This document shows, in pieces, positions 30,076 to 38,505 of a DNA stretch of 39,386 bases. The notes below the pieces were generated by a model, which was not told the origin of the DNA, made no database searches, and was given only the letters and a program-made list of their open reading frames with translations. Origin of the DNA: an uncultured Candidatus Saccharibacteria bacterium (GTDB taxonomy: Bacteria > Patescibacteriota > Saccharimonadia > Saccharimonadales > Saccharimonadaceae); NCBI GenBank assembly GCA_947166895.1, contig CAMVFY010000005.1, forward strand, positions 1-39,386, read 5' to 3'. A program made the position numbers and the translations under genes. Each line of letters opens with the position of its first letter. The first letter of the stretch is position 1.

Positions 30076-30723
30076 TTACCAAATAATCTCATTTCGCCCG
30101 TTGAGTTTTAGATATTCGTTACATTTTGAAAATGGCTTACTGCCAAAGAAGCCATTATGAGCCGACAGTGGAGATGGGTGGGCTGATTCCAGCACTAAAT
30201 GCTTTGAAGTATCAATTAATACCTTTTTCTTTCGTGCATCTCTCCCCCACAAAATAAATACTAAGTGTGCCCGATTTTGGTTTAGATATTTAATTACTTC
30301 AGTTGTAAAGATTTCCCAACCTTTATTGCTATGGGATTTCGGCCGATGAGCCTCAACCGTTAAAACAGTGTTGAGCAGGAGCACCCCTTGTTTTTGCCAA
30401 TTTGCTAAATTGCCGCGTGGGTTGGTATGTTTTCCGATGTCGGAGTCAATTTCTTTATAGATATTAATTAGCGACGGCGGGATTGGTTGTGAATTTGGCA
30501 CCGAAAAGGCTAATCCCTCTGCAGCTCCAGGTGTGTGGTAGGGGTCTTGCCCCAAAATCACCACGCTAACATCATTTAAGTCTGTGGCGAAGGCCCGAAA
30601 AACTAATTCTTTGCGCGGGAAAATCGTCTTTGTTTCGTATTCCTGATGCAAAAAGTTTGCCAATTCCTTAAAATAAGGTTTTTCGAATTCTGATTTTAAA
30701 AACGGCTTCCAACTCTCATGCAT
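30076..30723 (-). CDS. ung: Uracil-DNA glycosylase
   Basis: VVILGQDPYHTPGAAEGLAFSVP, LLLNTVLTVEAH, ESAHPSPLSAHNGFFGSKPFSKCNEYL. Confidence 0.97.
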   Translation of the reverse strand: MHESWKPFLKSEFEKPYFKELANFLHQEYETKTIFPRKELVFRAFATDLNDVSVVILGQDPYHTPGAAEGLAFSVPNSQPIPPSLINIYKEIDSDIGKHTNPRGNLANWQKQGVLLLNTVLTVEAHRPKSHSNKGWEIFTTEVIKYLNQNRAHLVFILWGRDARKKKVLIDTSKHLVLESAHPSPLSAHNGFFGSKPFSKCNEYLKLNGRNEIIW

Positions 30724-30743
30724 GCTATAATAATTATAGCATG
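30721..30743. promoter_or_regulatory. Perfect palindromic divergent promoter between ung and tdk
   Basis: CATGCTATAATAATTATAGCATG reads identically (around the central base) on both strands and contains TGCTATAAT and the start codon in each direction. Confidence 0.75.
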
Positions 30744-31328
30744 GCTAAATTATATTTTAGATATGGGGCGATGGGGTGCGGTAAGACGATGCAACTTCTC
30801 CAGGTTGCCTTTAATTATGAAGAGCGTGGACATAAAGTTTGTGTAATTAAGCCTAAAACTGATACAAAAAACGGCACTAAGCTGCTGACTCGGATTGGCC
30901 CTGAACGTGAGACTGATTTTTGTTTTGATAGAAAAACCGATTTATTTGCGAAAGTCGCAAATAATTACGCCAATGTTCACTGCGTACTAGTTGACGAAGC
31001 GCAATTTTTGACGCCAGCGCAGGCTGACCAGCTAATGCTAGTTACCGTCGAATTAAATATTCCAGTTATGGCCTATGGTCTTAGGCTTAATTTTCGTCGC
31101 GAAGATGGTGGATTTGAAGGTGCAACTAGATTACTGCAAATTGCACACGACATTGAAGAAATCAAAACTATTTGCGAATGTGGACATAAGGCAACCTACA
31201 ATGCACGTTTTTTGAATGATAAATTAGTTGCTGATGGTCCAAACATTCTGATTGATGATGGAAAAAACAAAATTGAATATCGTGCGCTCTGCCCAGCGTG
31301 CTATGAAAGGTACTTAAAATGTATGTAG
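30741..31328 (+). CDS. tdk: Thymidine kinase
   Basis: YFRYGAMGCGKTMQLLQVAFNYEERGHKVCVIKP, VDEAQFL, AYGLRLNFR, CxCGxKA...CPACY zinc ribbon. Confidence 0.96.
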   Translation: MAKLYFRYGAMGCGKTMQLLQVAFNYEERGHKVCVIKPKTDTKNGTKLLTRIGPERETDFCFDRKTDLFAKVANNYANVHCVLVDEAQFLTPAQADQLMLVTVELNIPVMAYGLRLNFRREDGGFEGATRLLQIAHDIEEIKTICECGHKATYNARFLNDKLVADGPNILIDDGKNKIEYRALCPACYERYLKCM

Positions 31329-31939
31329 TGATTGAAGGTCAGGACGGAACTGGCAAAGATACTCAGGCAAGAAAACTCAAAGAGTATTTTGAGTTTCAGG
31401 GAAAAAAGGTTGTGACTTATGCCGAATCGGGTACGGCGAGCGAAGATGAGTTTATTTCAGAAATTGCTCGGCTTAACTATGGTTCAAAACAGGACATTAG
31501 TCTTAAGACGAGGGTACTGCTTTTTCTGGTGAATCGTTATGAGCAGTGGCAGAAATACGCTGAGCCGGCTTTAAAAAGAGGCGACATAGTAATCACCACT
31601 CGAAATTGGTTTTCGACTTTAGTTTATGAGGGCTACGGTGCTGGCACCAGTAAATCTTTTATTATCAAACTTCACAAACTAGTAATGCCGTCACATTATC
31701 TCAATCCGGATAAAATTATACTGCTTACGCTGAGCGAAGAAGAACAACAGAAACGTTTGAATACCCAAGTGGATAAGAAGTGGGATAGGAAACAGGAATT
31801 TTGGAAATCAAAAGGCGGGGTCTTTCAGAAAAAGATCAATTCTGCATACTTAAAGGTCGCAAAAGAATATAATATAAAAACCATCGATGCGACCGGCACT
31901 ATTGATGAAGTGTTTGAAAAAATTAAAGCCGAGTTATAG
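31319..31939 (+). CDS. tmk: Thymidylate kinase
   Basis: YVVIEGQDGTGKDTQARKLKEYF P-loop, DIVITTRNWFSTLVYEGYG. Confidence 0.9.
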   Translation: MYVVIEGQDGTGKDTQARKLKEYFEFQGKKVVTYAESGTASEDEFISEIARLNYGSKQDISLKTRVLLFLVNRYEQWQKYAEPALKRGDIVITTRNWFSTLVYEGYGAGTSKSFIIKLHKLVMPSHYLNPDKIILLTLSEEEQQKRLNTQVDKKWDRKQEFWKSKGGVFQKKINSAYLKVAKEYNIKTIDATGTIDEVFEKIKAEL

Positions 31940-32117
31940 ATTACGAAAATACAAATAACTCATACTGAGTTGTCCTGCTTTAGCTTATTTTAACCGCAAG
32001 GATTATGTTAATTTTTTTAGGGGTGAAAACAATTGTGCTTTATTTTGATTAAGTTGGGGGTTGAAAATCTATGTTATTGGTGCATATAATCTCGCCATTA
32101 CTTAAAACAGGAGCAAA

Positions 32118-33806
32118 ATGCGAGGTAAAATCCATATCAAGAAATTCGGTGGGCAAAAACACAAAATTAACGTAAAATTTTTAGCTATTGCAGTTGCGGT
32201 GATGCTTAGCGCGCGGAATGTAAGAATTAATGTAAATGCGGAGAGCTGCCCGGATTTAAAAGTGGTATTCGCGAGAGGTTCGGGTGGGGAATTAAACCGT
32301 GACCAAAATTATCTGGCATTTAAAACAGCGGTTGAAGAAAAACTGAAAGCGACACTGTTAAAATATGAGTTTATTGATCTGGATTACCCGGCAGTGGGAG
32401 TGGGCTTAGACAATTTAAAGGTTACACTCGGAGCGTATATCGGAGCGGGTGAGGCTTATGAATTCGGCGAAAGCGTGAAGTCTGGCGTGAAAAAACTTGA
32501 CAATTTAGTGAATAATCCTGCCTGTCCTGACACGAAATATGTATTAGGTGGTTATTCACAGGGGGCAATGGTGGTATCGAAAACACTACCCAGCCTTAAT
32601 GCCGACAAAATAATATATGCGGCGACTTTTGGCGATCCAAAAATATATTTACCTGAAGGTGAAGGTTTAATTCCGAGTGCTTGTTCCGGTAAAAATTTAT
32701 CGGACTACCGGATGTATGTACCGGATTGCCATGCCCACAAGGGGCTACTTGGGGCGTACATTCCTTACGAGCCGGAGGCTTATTTGGGAAAATTGGGCAC
32801 TTGGTGCAATAAAAACGATATTTTTTGTAGTTCACATTTTAACATCGACGACCACGTTTCTTATGTGTCGGATAATTTATACGAAGATGCATCACGGGTA
32901 ATCATGGACAAAGTCGCTCGGTATTTTAAAATTAAAAATCATTATTATTCTCCCCATGATACGGCAATCATCATAGACTCAACTGGCTCGATGGCGAGCC
33001 TAATTGATAAATACAAAGCAGAAGCTTTTCGATTAGCAAAGGAAACACTAGATTCCGGTGGTCGGGTAGCGTTATATGATTATCGAGATTTAGACGATCC
33101 ATATCAGCCAGTAGAGCGGTGTAATTTTGAAACTTGTACTATCGAAAGTTTTACGAAAGGGCTGGAGGGAATAACAGTAGACGGCGGTGGCGACGATGAG
33201 GAATCTCTACTTTCGGCGGCTTTTCATGTGATGCAGGAGCTAAGTTGGCGACGCGGTGCGACGAAGTCACTCATTGTCTTGACCGATGCGGGATTTTTGT
33301 CGCCTGATCGGGACGGAATAAGCTATGCCGAAGCAGTTCGGCTAAGTAAAACTATCGATCCAGTAAACTTTTATATCATCACCGAACCAGGGAACGAAGA
33401 ACAGTATCAAAAGTTAGCAAACGATACTGACGGAATGGTAGTGACCGATTCTGAAAGATTCAGTCTACTGACCGACTACATAACTTCGCGTTACGATTCT
33501 CTGCCTAGAGTTGAAGAAGACGACAATTTGATTGACAGTCCGACACTATCCATAAAAAGTGTTGAAGCGGAAGGGGGCGGCGTTACGGTTAATTTTACCA
33601 CTAATGCGAAGAATACGGTGGTAATTCTTGATGATGCGATTTTAGGCATAACAATAAAAAACACTATCACACTAAACGCAATGACTCCACACGAAGACCA
33701 TATTTTAACTTTAGTACCGCTAAACGATAATCTTCGCGGGGAAGGAGTCAGTGTCGCCATAACGTTACGGCCTGCCATCAAAGCACCAAATACTGGACGG
33801 CGTTAG
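32118..33806 (+). CDS. Secreted cutinase-like serine esterase fused to a VWA domain
   Basis: Signal-like N-terminus; cutinase motifs VVFARGSGGE, GYSQGAMVV (Ser), CNKNDIFC (Asp), DDHVSY (His); VWA/MIDAS-like DTAIIIDSTGSMASL; C-terminus ends APNTGRR. Confidence 0.88.
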   Translation: MRGKIHIKKFGGQKHKINVKFLAIAVAVMLSARNVRINVNAESCPDLKVVFARGSGGELNRDQNYLAFKTAVEEKLKATLLKYEFIDLDYPAVGVGLDNLKVTLGAYIGAGEAYEFGESVKSGVKKLDNLVNNPACPDTKYVLGGYSQGAMVVSKTLPSLNADKIIYAATFGDPKIYLPEGEGLIPSACSGKNLSDYRMYVPDCHAHKGLLGAYIPYEPEAYLGKLGTWCNKNDIFCSSHFNIDDHVSYVSDNLYEDASRVIMDKVARYFKIKNHYYSPHDTAIIIDSTGSMASLIDKYKAEAFRLAKETLDSGGRVALYDYRDLDDPYQPVERCNFETCTIESFTKGLEGITVDGGGDDEESLLSAAFHVMQELSWRRGATKSLIVLTDAGFLSPDRDGISYAEAVRLSKTIDPVNFYIITEPGNEEQYQKLANDTDGMVVTDSERFSLLTDYITSRYDSLPRVEEDDNLIDSPTLSIKSVEAEGGGVTVNFTTNAKNTVVILDDAILGITIKNTITLNAMTPHEDHILTLVPLNDNLRGEGVSVAITLRPAIKAPNTGRR

Positions 33807-33844
33807 ATTGGACTTTTTGTGAAAAATATGGTAGAATTGCCCTT

Positions 33845-35662
33845 ATGACTTTAGATAAAAATAAAATTCGAAACGTGGCAATTATCGCACACGTTGATCA
33901 CGGAAAAACTACTTTGGTGGACGGTCTTTTGAAGCAGTCGCATACTTTTCGCGATAATCAGGCCGAGATGTCGCAAACCCTCATTATGGATTCGATGGAC
34001 CAAGAACACGAGCGGGGAATTACAATTACCGCCAAACAGACTTGTGTTTATTATAATGGCTACAAAATCAACATCATCGATACTCCAGGCCACGCGGATT
34101 TTTCAGGTGAAGTCGAGAGAACTCTTAATATGGCGGATGGTGTGATTTTGATTGTGGATGCGCAGGAAGGACCGATGCCACAAACTAAATTTGTACTAAA
34201 AAAGGCTTTGGAATTAAACTTGAAGCCTGTGGTTGTAATTAACAAAATCGACAAGCCGGCGGCACGCATTCCGGAAGTTTTAAGTGAAGTTGAAAGCCTA
34301 TTTTTGGAGCTCGCCACAGACGAATCGCAGCTATTTTATCCGGTGTATTATGCTGTAGCAAGAGAGGGCAAGGCCGGAAAGACCACCGATTTAGACGACG
34401 ATTTACATGTGATTTTTGATTCAATTATTAACGACATCCCCGCACCGACGGTGGACACTGATTCCGACTCGGCGCAACTACTCGTAGCGGCGCTCGCGTC
34501 CGACAATTATCTTGGCAAGTACTGTATTGGCAAAATCTTTAAAGGCAAATTAAAGAAAAATCAAAATGTAAAAATACTACACAATAATGAAGTTAAGGCT
34601 GGCAAAATTGATAATTTGTTCATTTACAAGGGGCTTGGCAAAGAAGAAGTAACGGAGGCGATCGCTGGCGATATAGTGGCTTTGACTGGTGTAAGTGAAG
34701 CCAATATTGGCGATACGATTGCGACGGGCGACAACCCGAAAGCGCTGCCAACAATCGAGCTTGAAGCACCAACGCTGTCGATTTATATTGGGCCAAATAC
34801 TTCACCACTTAAAGGTCGTGAGGGTGAATTTACAACTTCGCGACAAATTGCCAAGCGGCTAGAACGAGAGCTCGAAACGAACATTGCTCTGAAATTGCAA
34901 CCCGATGGTCTAGGCTATAAAGTATCAGGTCGTGGCGAGCTACATTTGTCGGTCCTGATCGAAACGATGAGGCGCGAGGGCTACGAATTGGAAGCTGGTC
35001 GTCCTGAAGTCGTTTACAAGGAAATTGACGGTAAAAAATGTGAACCAATTGAGGAGCTAACCGTCGAGGTTGATCCGGAGTTTGTAGGGGCCGTGTCGCA
35101 AGAACTCGGTATCCGTAAAGCTGAACTTAAATCACAAGAACTTACTTCTAGTGGTACCACAAGATTCGTCTATGAAATATCAACGGCTGCACTAATTGGG
35201 CTTCGAAACAATCTTCTTACCGCTACAAAGGGCACCGTTATAATGTCGTCGATCCCATCGGGCTACCGACCGGTAGAAGGTCGTTATAAACCAGAACGAA
35301 ACGGCGCTTTGATATCGTTTGAGGATGGCGTGTCGACAGCCTATGCGCTTGACGCGGCGCAAGCACGAGGGATTCTATTTATCCCACCGCAGGTGCCGGT
35401 TTATCAGGGTATGATTGTGGGGCTTTCGAATAAAAAAGATGATCTCGATATTAATATCTGCCGCGAAAAACAACTCACGAACATGCGAACCCACGCTTCG
35501 GATGGCGCAATTCAACTGACCCCATATACACAATTATCGCTTGAACAATGTCTAGATTTCTTACTGGACGATGAACTTCTTGAAGTGACACCAAAGTCTT
35601 TGCGGCTTCGTAAGCGCCAACTCGATCCGATTAAACGAAAGCGGGAGAATCGTGTTAATTGA
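33845..35662 (+). CDS. typA: GTP-binding protein TypA/BipA
   Basis: RNVAIIAHVDHGKTTLVDGLL, ERGITITAKQT, IDTPGHADFSGEVERTLNMADG, NKIDKP. Confidence 0.97.
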   Translation: MTLDKNKIRNVAIIAHVDHGKTTLVDGLLKQSHTFRDNQAEMSQTLIMDSMDQEHERGITITAKQTCVYYNGYKINIIDTPGHADFSGEVERTLNMADGVILIVDAQEGPMPQTKFVLKKALELNLKPVVVINKIDKPAARIPEVLSEVESLFLELATDESQLFYPVYYAVAREGKAGKTTDLDDDLHVIFDSIINDIPAPTVDTDSDSAQLLVAALASDNYLGKYCIGKIFKGKLKKNQNVKILHNNEVKAGKIDNLFIYKGLGKEEVTEAIAGDIVALTGVSEANIGDTIATGDNPKALPTIELEAPTLSIYIGPNTSPLKGREGEFTTSRQIAKRLERELETNIALKLQPDGLGYKVSGRGELHLSVLIETMRREGYELEAGRPEVVYKEIDGKKCEPIEELTVEVDPEFVGAVSQELGIRKAELKSQELTSSGTTRFVYEISTAALIGLRNNLLTATKGTVIMSSIPSGYRPVEGRYKPERNGALISFEDGVSTAYALDAAQARGILFIPPQVPVYQGMIVGLSNKKDDLDINICREKQLTNMRTHASDGAIQLTPYTQLSLEQCLDFLLDDELLEVTPKSLRLRKRQLDPIKRKRENRVN

Positions 35663-36401
35663 TACCCACTGCCATTTGCATGATCGGGAGTTTTTTACCG
35701 AGGAGCAAGCAGAAGCTATGCTGAAACGAGCGTGGGATGCTGGTGTCAAGAAAATTATTTGCATCGGCACCAACCACGATGACTCGCTGGCCGCGTGCGA
35801 CTTTGCGGCAAAACACAAGAACGTATATTGGACCTATGGTGTACATCCCGAGGGAGCTTCTGAAATTGTTTTTTCTTCAGCTGGACTTGAATTTTTAAAC
35901 ACGTCATATGCTGGTGCGCCGGTCGCGATTGGCGAAGTAGGACTTGATTATCATTATGATGGCTACGACAGGAAGGCGCAAATTAAGTTATTTGAAAAAA
36001 TGTTGCAGCTTGCGGTTGATAGTAATTTACCGTTATCGTTTCACGTACGCGAGGCGTTTGACGATTTCTTTGCAGTGACGTCGAACTTTCCGTCAGCACG
36101 AGGCGTAGTACATTCTTTTACCGACAGCAAAAAGATTCTAAAACGGATTCTAAACGAAACTAAGTTTTATGTTGGCGTAAATGGGCTTGCAACCTATTCG
36201 ACTTTACCGACACCACCACTTGACCGAATTTTGCTCGAGACTGACGCCCCCTTCTTGACACCAGTGCCTTTTCGTGGTATAATTAATGAATCGGCTTATA
36301 TTCGCGAAATCGCCATGTGGCTCAGCGAAAAACTAGGCGAAAACTTTGAAGTAATAGAACGAGAAACTACCAAGAATGCTGAACAACTGTTCAGTTTTTA
36401 G
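35652..36401 (+). CDS. TatD family deoxyribonuclease
   Basis: LIDTHCHLHD, YGVHPEGA, AIGEVGLDYHYDG, SFHVREAF, LLETDAPFLTP; GTG start overlapping typA. Confidence 0.94.
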   Translation: MLIDTHCHLHDREFFTEEQAEAMLKRAWDAGVKKIICIGTNHDDSLAACDFAAKHKNVYWTYGVHPEGASEIVFSSAGLEFLNTSYAGAPVAIGEVGLDYHYDGYDRKAQIKLFEKMLQLAVDSNLPLSFHVREAFDDFFAVTSNFPSARGVVHSFTDSKKILKRILNETKFYVGVNGLATYSTLPTPPLDRILLETDAPFLTPVPFRGIINESAYIREIAMWLSEKLGENFEVIERETTKNAEQLFSF

Positions 36402-36475
36402 CATCTGGCTATTTCTTAAAAAAGATAACGCTAAACTTTACTAACAATTAGATTTTCTTATGTTAAAATAATAAT

Positions 36476-36928
36476 ATGAGAAAGAAGCCTACAGTTTCAA
36501 TTATTATTTTTATCATCGGCATAATTACGCTAGTAACCGGTCTGGTGTTATTAATCGTCAGGCTCGTCTCAGGACCTGCAACCGAAGATGGCGAGTTTTT
36601 GGTTAAAATCGGTGAGTGGGCTTTAGAAGAAAATTCCGACTGCGCAGAAAACGATGAAGCCGAGCAGGATTGTAGTAATAGCCCCAAAGTAATTTGGACT
36701 TTTACGGAAATTGGAAAAGGCAAACTCACCACGAATGGACATTTGAACGACTATGACTTTATTTGGGCGATTGAGGGTGGGAAGCTTAAAATTGAGACCG
36801 ATTGGCTTTACCAATTAAACGACGAATACGATTACAAGCTCGACCAAAGTAGCAAAAAATTAACTTTAGATGACGAAATAGTCTTTATGGGCAAAGAACA
36901 ACATGCGCCCGAACAAGAAACCGAATAG
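36476..36928 (+). CDS. Small single-TM membrane protein of unknown function
   Basis: N-terminal TM segment VSIIIFIIGIITLVTGLVLLIVRLV; TGTTAAAAT with a 6-nt gap before ATG. Confidence 0.5.
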   Translation: MRKKPTVSIIIFIIGIITLVTGLVLLIVRLVSGPATEDGEFLVKIGEWALEENSDCAENDEAEQDCSNSPKVIWTFTEIGKGKLTTNGHLNDYDFIWAIEGGKLKIETDWLYQLNDEYDYKLDQSSKKLTLDDEIVFMGKEQHAPEQETE

Positions 36929-36936
36929 AAAACAAA

Positions 36937-38403
36937 TTAATTGATATCTATTTCAGTGCCGCAGGTGACATTGATGCCGAGATTCGACAAGATAACCATT
37001 TCGTCATCAGCAAGCATATGGGTGGCGTGAAACTCGGCCCCTTTTAGCTTATCGAGACTTTCGAGTACTTTTTTGACGGTCGGATTGGTTGTCCCGCAGA
37101 TTGATAAAGCAATTAGCACTTCGCCGAGTTTAAGGTAGCTTTCTTTGAAATTAGAAGTTTTATTTTTGATATCTAGAATTGGCTCTAAAACTGCAGGGGC
37201 AATCAGGTCGATTTCGTCTGGAATTTTGTTAATCGTCTTGAGGGCATTTAAAATGGTAGACGAAACTGGCGAGAGATAACCAGTTTTGCGACCGACGATA
37301 TATTTCCGGCCAATTTCGATGCAGGCGCTGGGGAGATTTCCAGATGATTCGCGCTTGTTGGCGGCTTTTTTAGCAACCTGGCGGTCATCTTCGGAAACAT
37401 CGAGCTCGTTCATAAGAAGTTTAATGCGCTCGGGGACTTCTGGGGTAACGGCACCTTTTTTCAGATCAACTAATGCTCGATAATAACGGCGAACAATTTC
37501 GGTTTTGGCGGCATATCGAGCCAGATCGTCATCCGTTATACATTCTCCAATAACGTTGACGCCCATGTCAGTGGGAGAATAATAGACGGCCTGCCCGGTG
37601 ATGCGAGTTAAGATTTCCTTAAGCACCGGAAAGGTTTCGAGATCACGATTATAATTGACCGCTTGGCGGCCATATTTTTCAAGATGAAAGAAATCTATCA
37701 TGTTTTTATCATTTAGGTCGGCAGTAGCGGCCTCATAAGCAATATTAACTGGGTGCTTTAGTGGCAAAGACCAGACTGGAAAAGTTTCAAACTTGGCGTA
37801 ACCAGCGTTGACGCCTCGCTTAGATTCATGGTAGAGCTGAGAAAGGCTAGTGGCAAGTTTACCAGAGCAGGGGCCTGGAGCCGAAACCACTACGAGAGGC
37901 CTCGTGGTTTCGATATACGGATTAGCTCCGTAGCCTTCGTCTGAAACTATAGTGTCAACGTCAGTTGGATAACCTTTGGTGAAGGTGTGAAAATAGGTTT
38001 TGACATGGTAGTCCTTGAGGCGTTCGGCAAAGTCTTTGGCTTTTTTCTGACCTTCATATAGAGTGATTACAACCGAACTGACATAGATACCTTTGCTACG
38101 CAAAAACTCAATCAGCCTTAAGACTTCGGTTTCGTATGAAATCATGTGATCGGCGCGGATTTTGGATTTTTCGATGGCGCCAGCGTTGATACATAAGATT
38201 ACTTCAGCTTTGTCTTTGAACTCCTGGAGCAAACGAATTTTGAGGTCGGGCAAAAAACCAGGGAGCGTACGGGCGGCATGCTGATCATCTATGAGTTTGC
38301 CGCCGAACTCAAGATAAAGTTTGTCAAACATCTTGATGCGTTGTTCGATTTTTTGTTTCTGGATTTTTAGGTATTTTTTGGCATCAAAACATTTTTTTGC
38401 CAT
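36937..38403 (-). CDS. DUF1846 family (UPF0371) protein
   Basis: KCFDAKKYLKIQKQKIEQRIKMFDKLYLEFGGKLIDDQHAARTLPGF and VVSAPGPCSGKLATSLSQLYHE; SD aaggagg upstream. Confidence 0.88.
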   Translation of the reverse strand: MAKKCFDAKKYLKIQKQKIEQRIKMFDKLYLEFGGKLIDDQHAARTLPGFLPDLKIRLLQEFKDKAEVILCINAGAIEKSKIRADHMISYETEVLRLIEFLRSKGIYVSSVVITLYEGQKKAKDFAERLKDYHVKTYFHTFTKGYPTDVDTIVSDEGYGANPYIETTRPLVVVSAPGPCSGKLATSLSQLYHESKRGVNAGYAKFETFPVWSLPLKHPVNIAYEAATADLNDKNMIDFFHLEKYGRQAVNYNRDLETFPVLKEILTRITGQAVYYSPTDMGVNVIGECITDDDLARYAAKTEIVRRYYRALVDLKKGAVTPEVPERIKLLMNELDVSEDDRQVAKKAANKRESSGNLPSACIEIGRKYIVGRKTGYLSPVSSTILNALKTINKIPDEIDLIAPAVLEPILDIKNKTSNFKESYLKLGEVLIALSICGTTNPTVKKVLESLDKLKGAEFHATHMLADDEMVILSNLGINVTCGTEIDIN

Positions 38404-38505
38404 CACTTAGCCTCCTTGTAACTATTTTATTGTAACACATAGGTTGGGTGCGACGAAGTAATTTTGCTTAGTTTATAAATCCACGAAATATGTTATAATA
38501 TAAAT

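Noticed and set aside
32984-32999. GGCTCGATGGCGAGCC hairpin inside the VWA domain
   Set aside because: Encodes the expected MIDAS-type DSTGSMASL; coincidental short symmetry.
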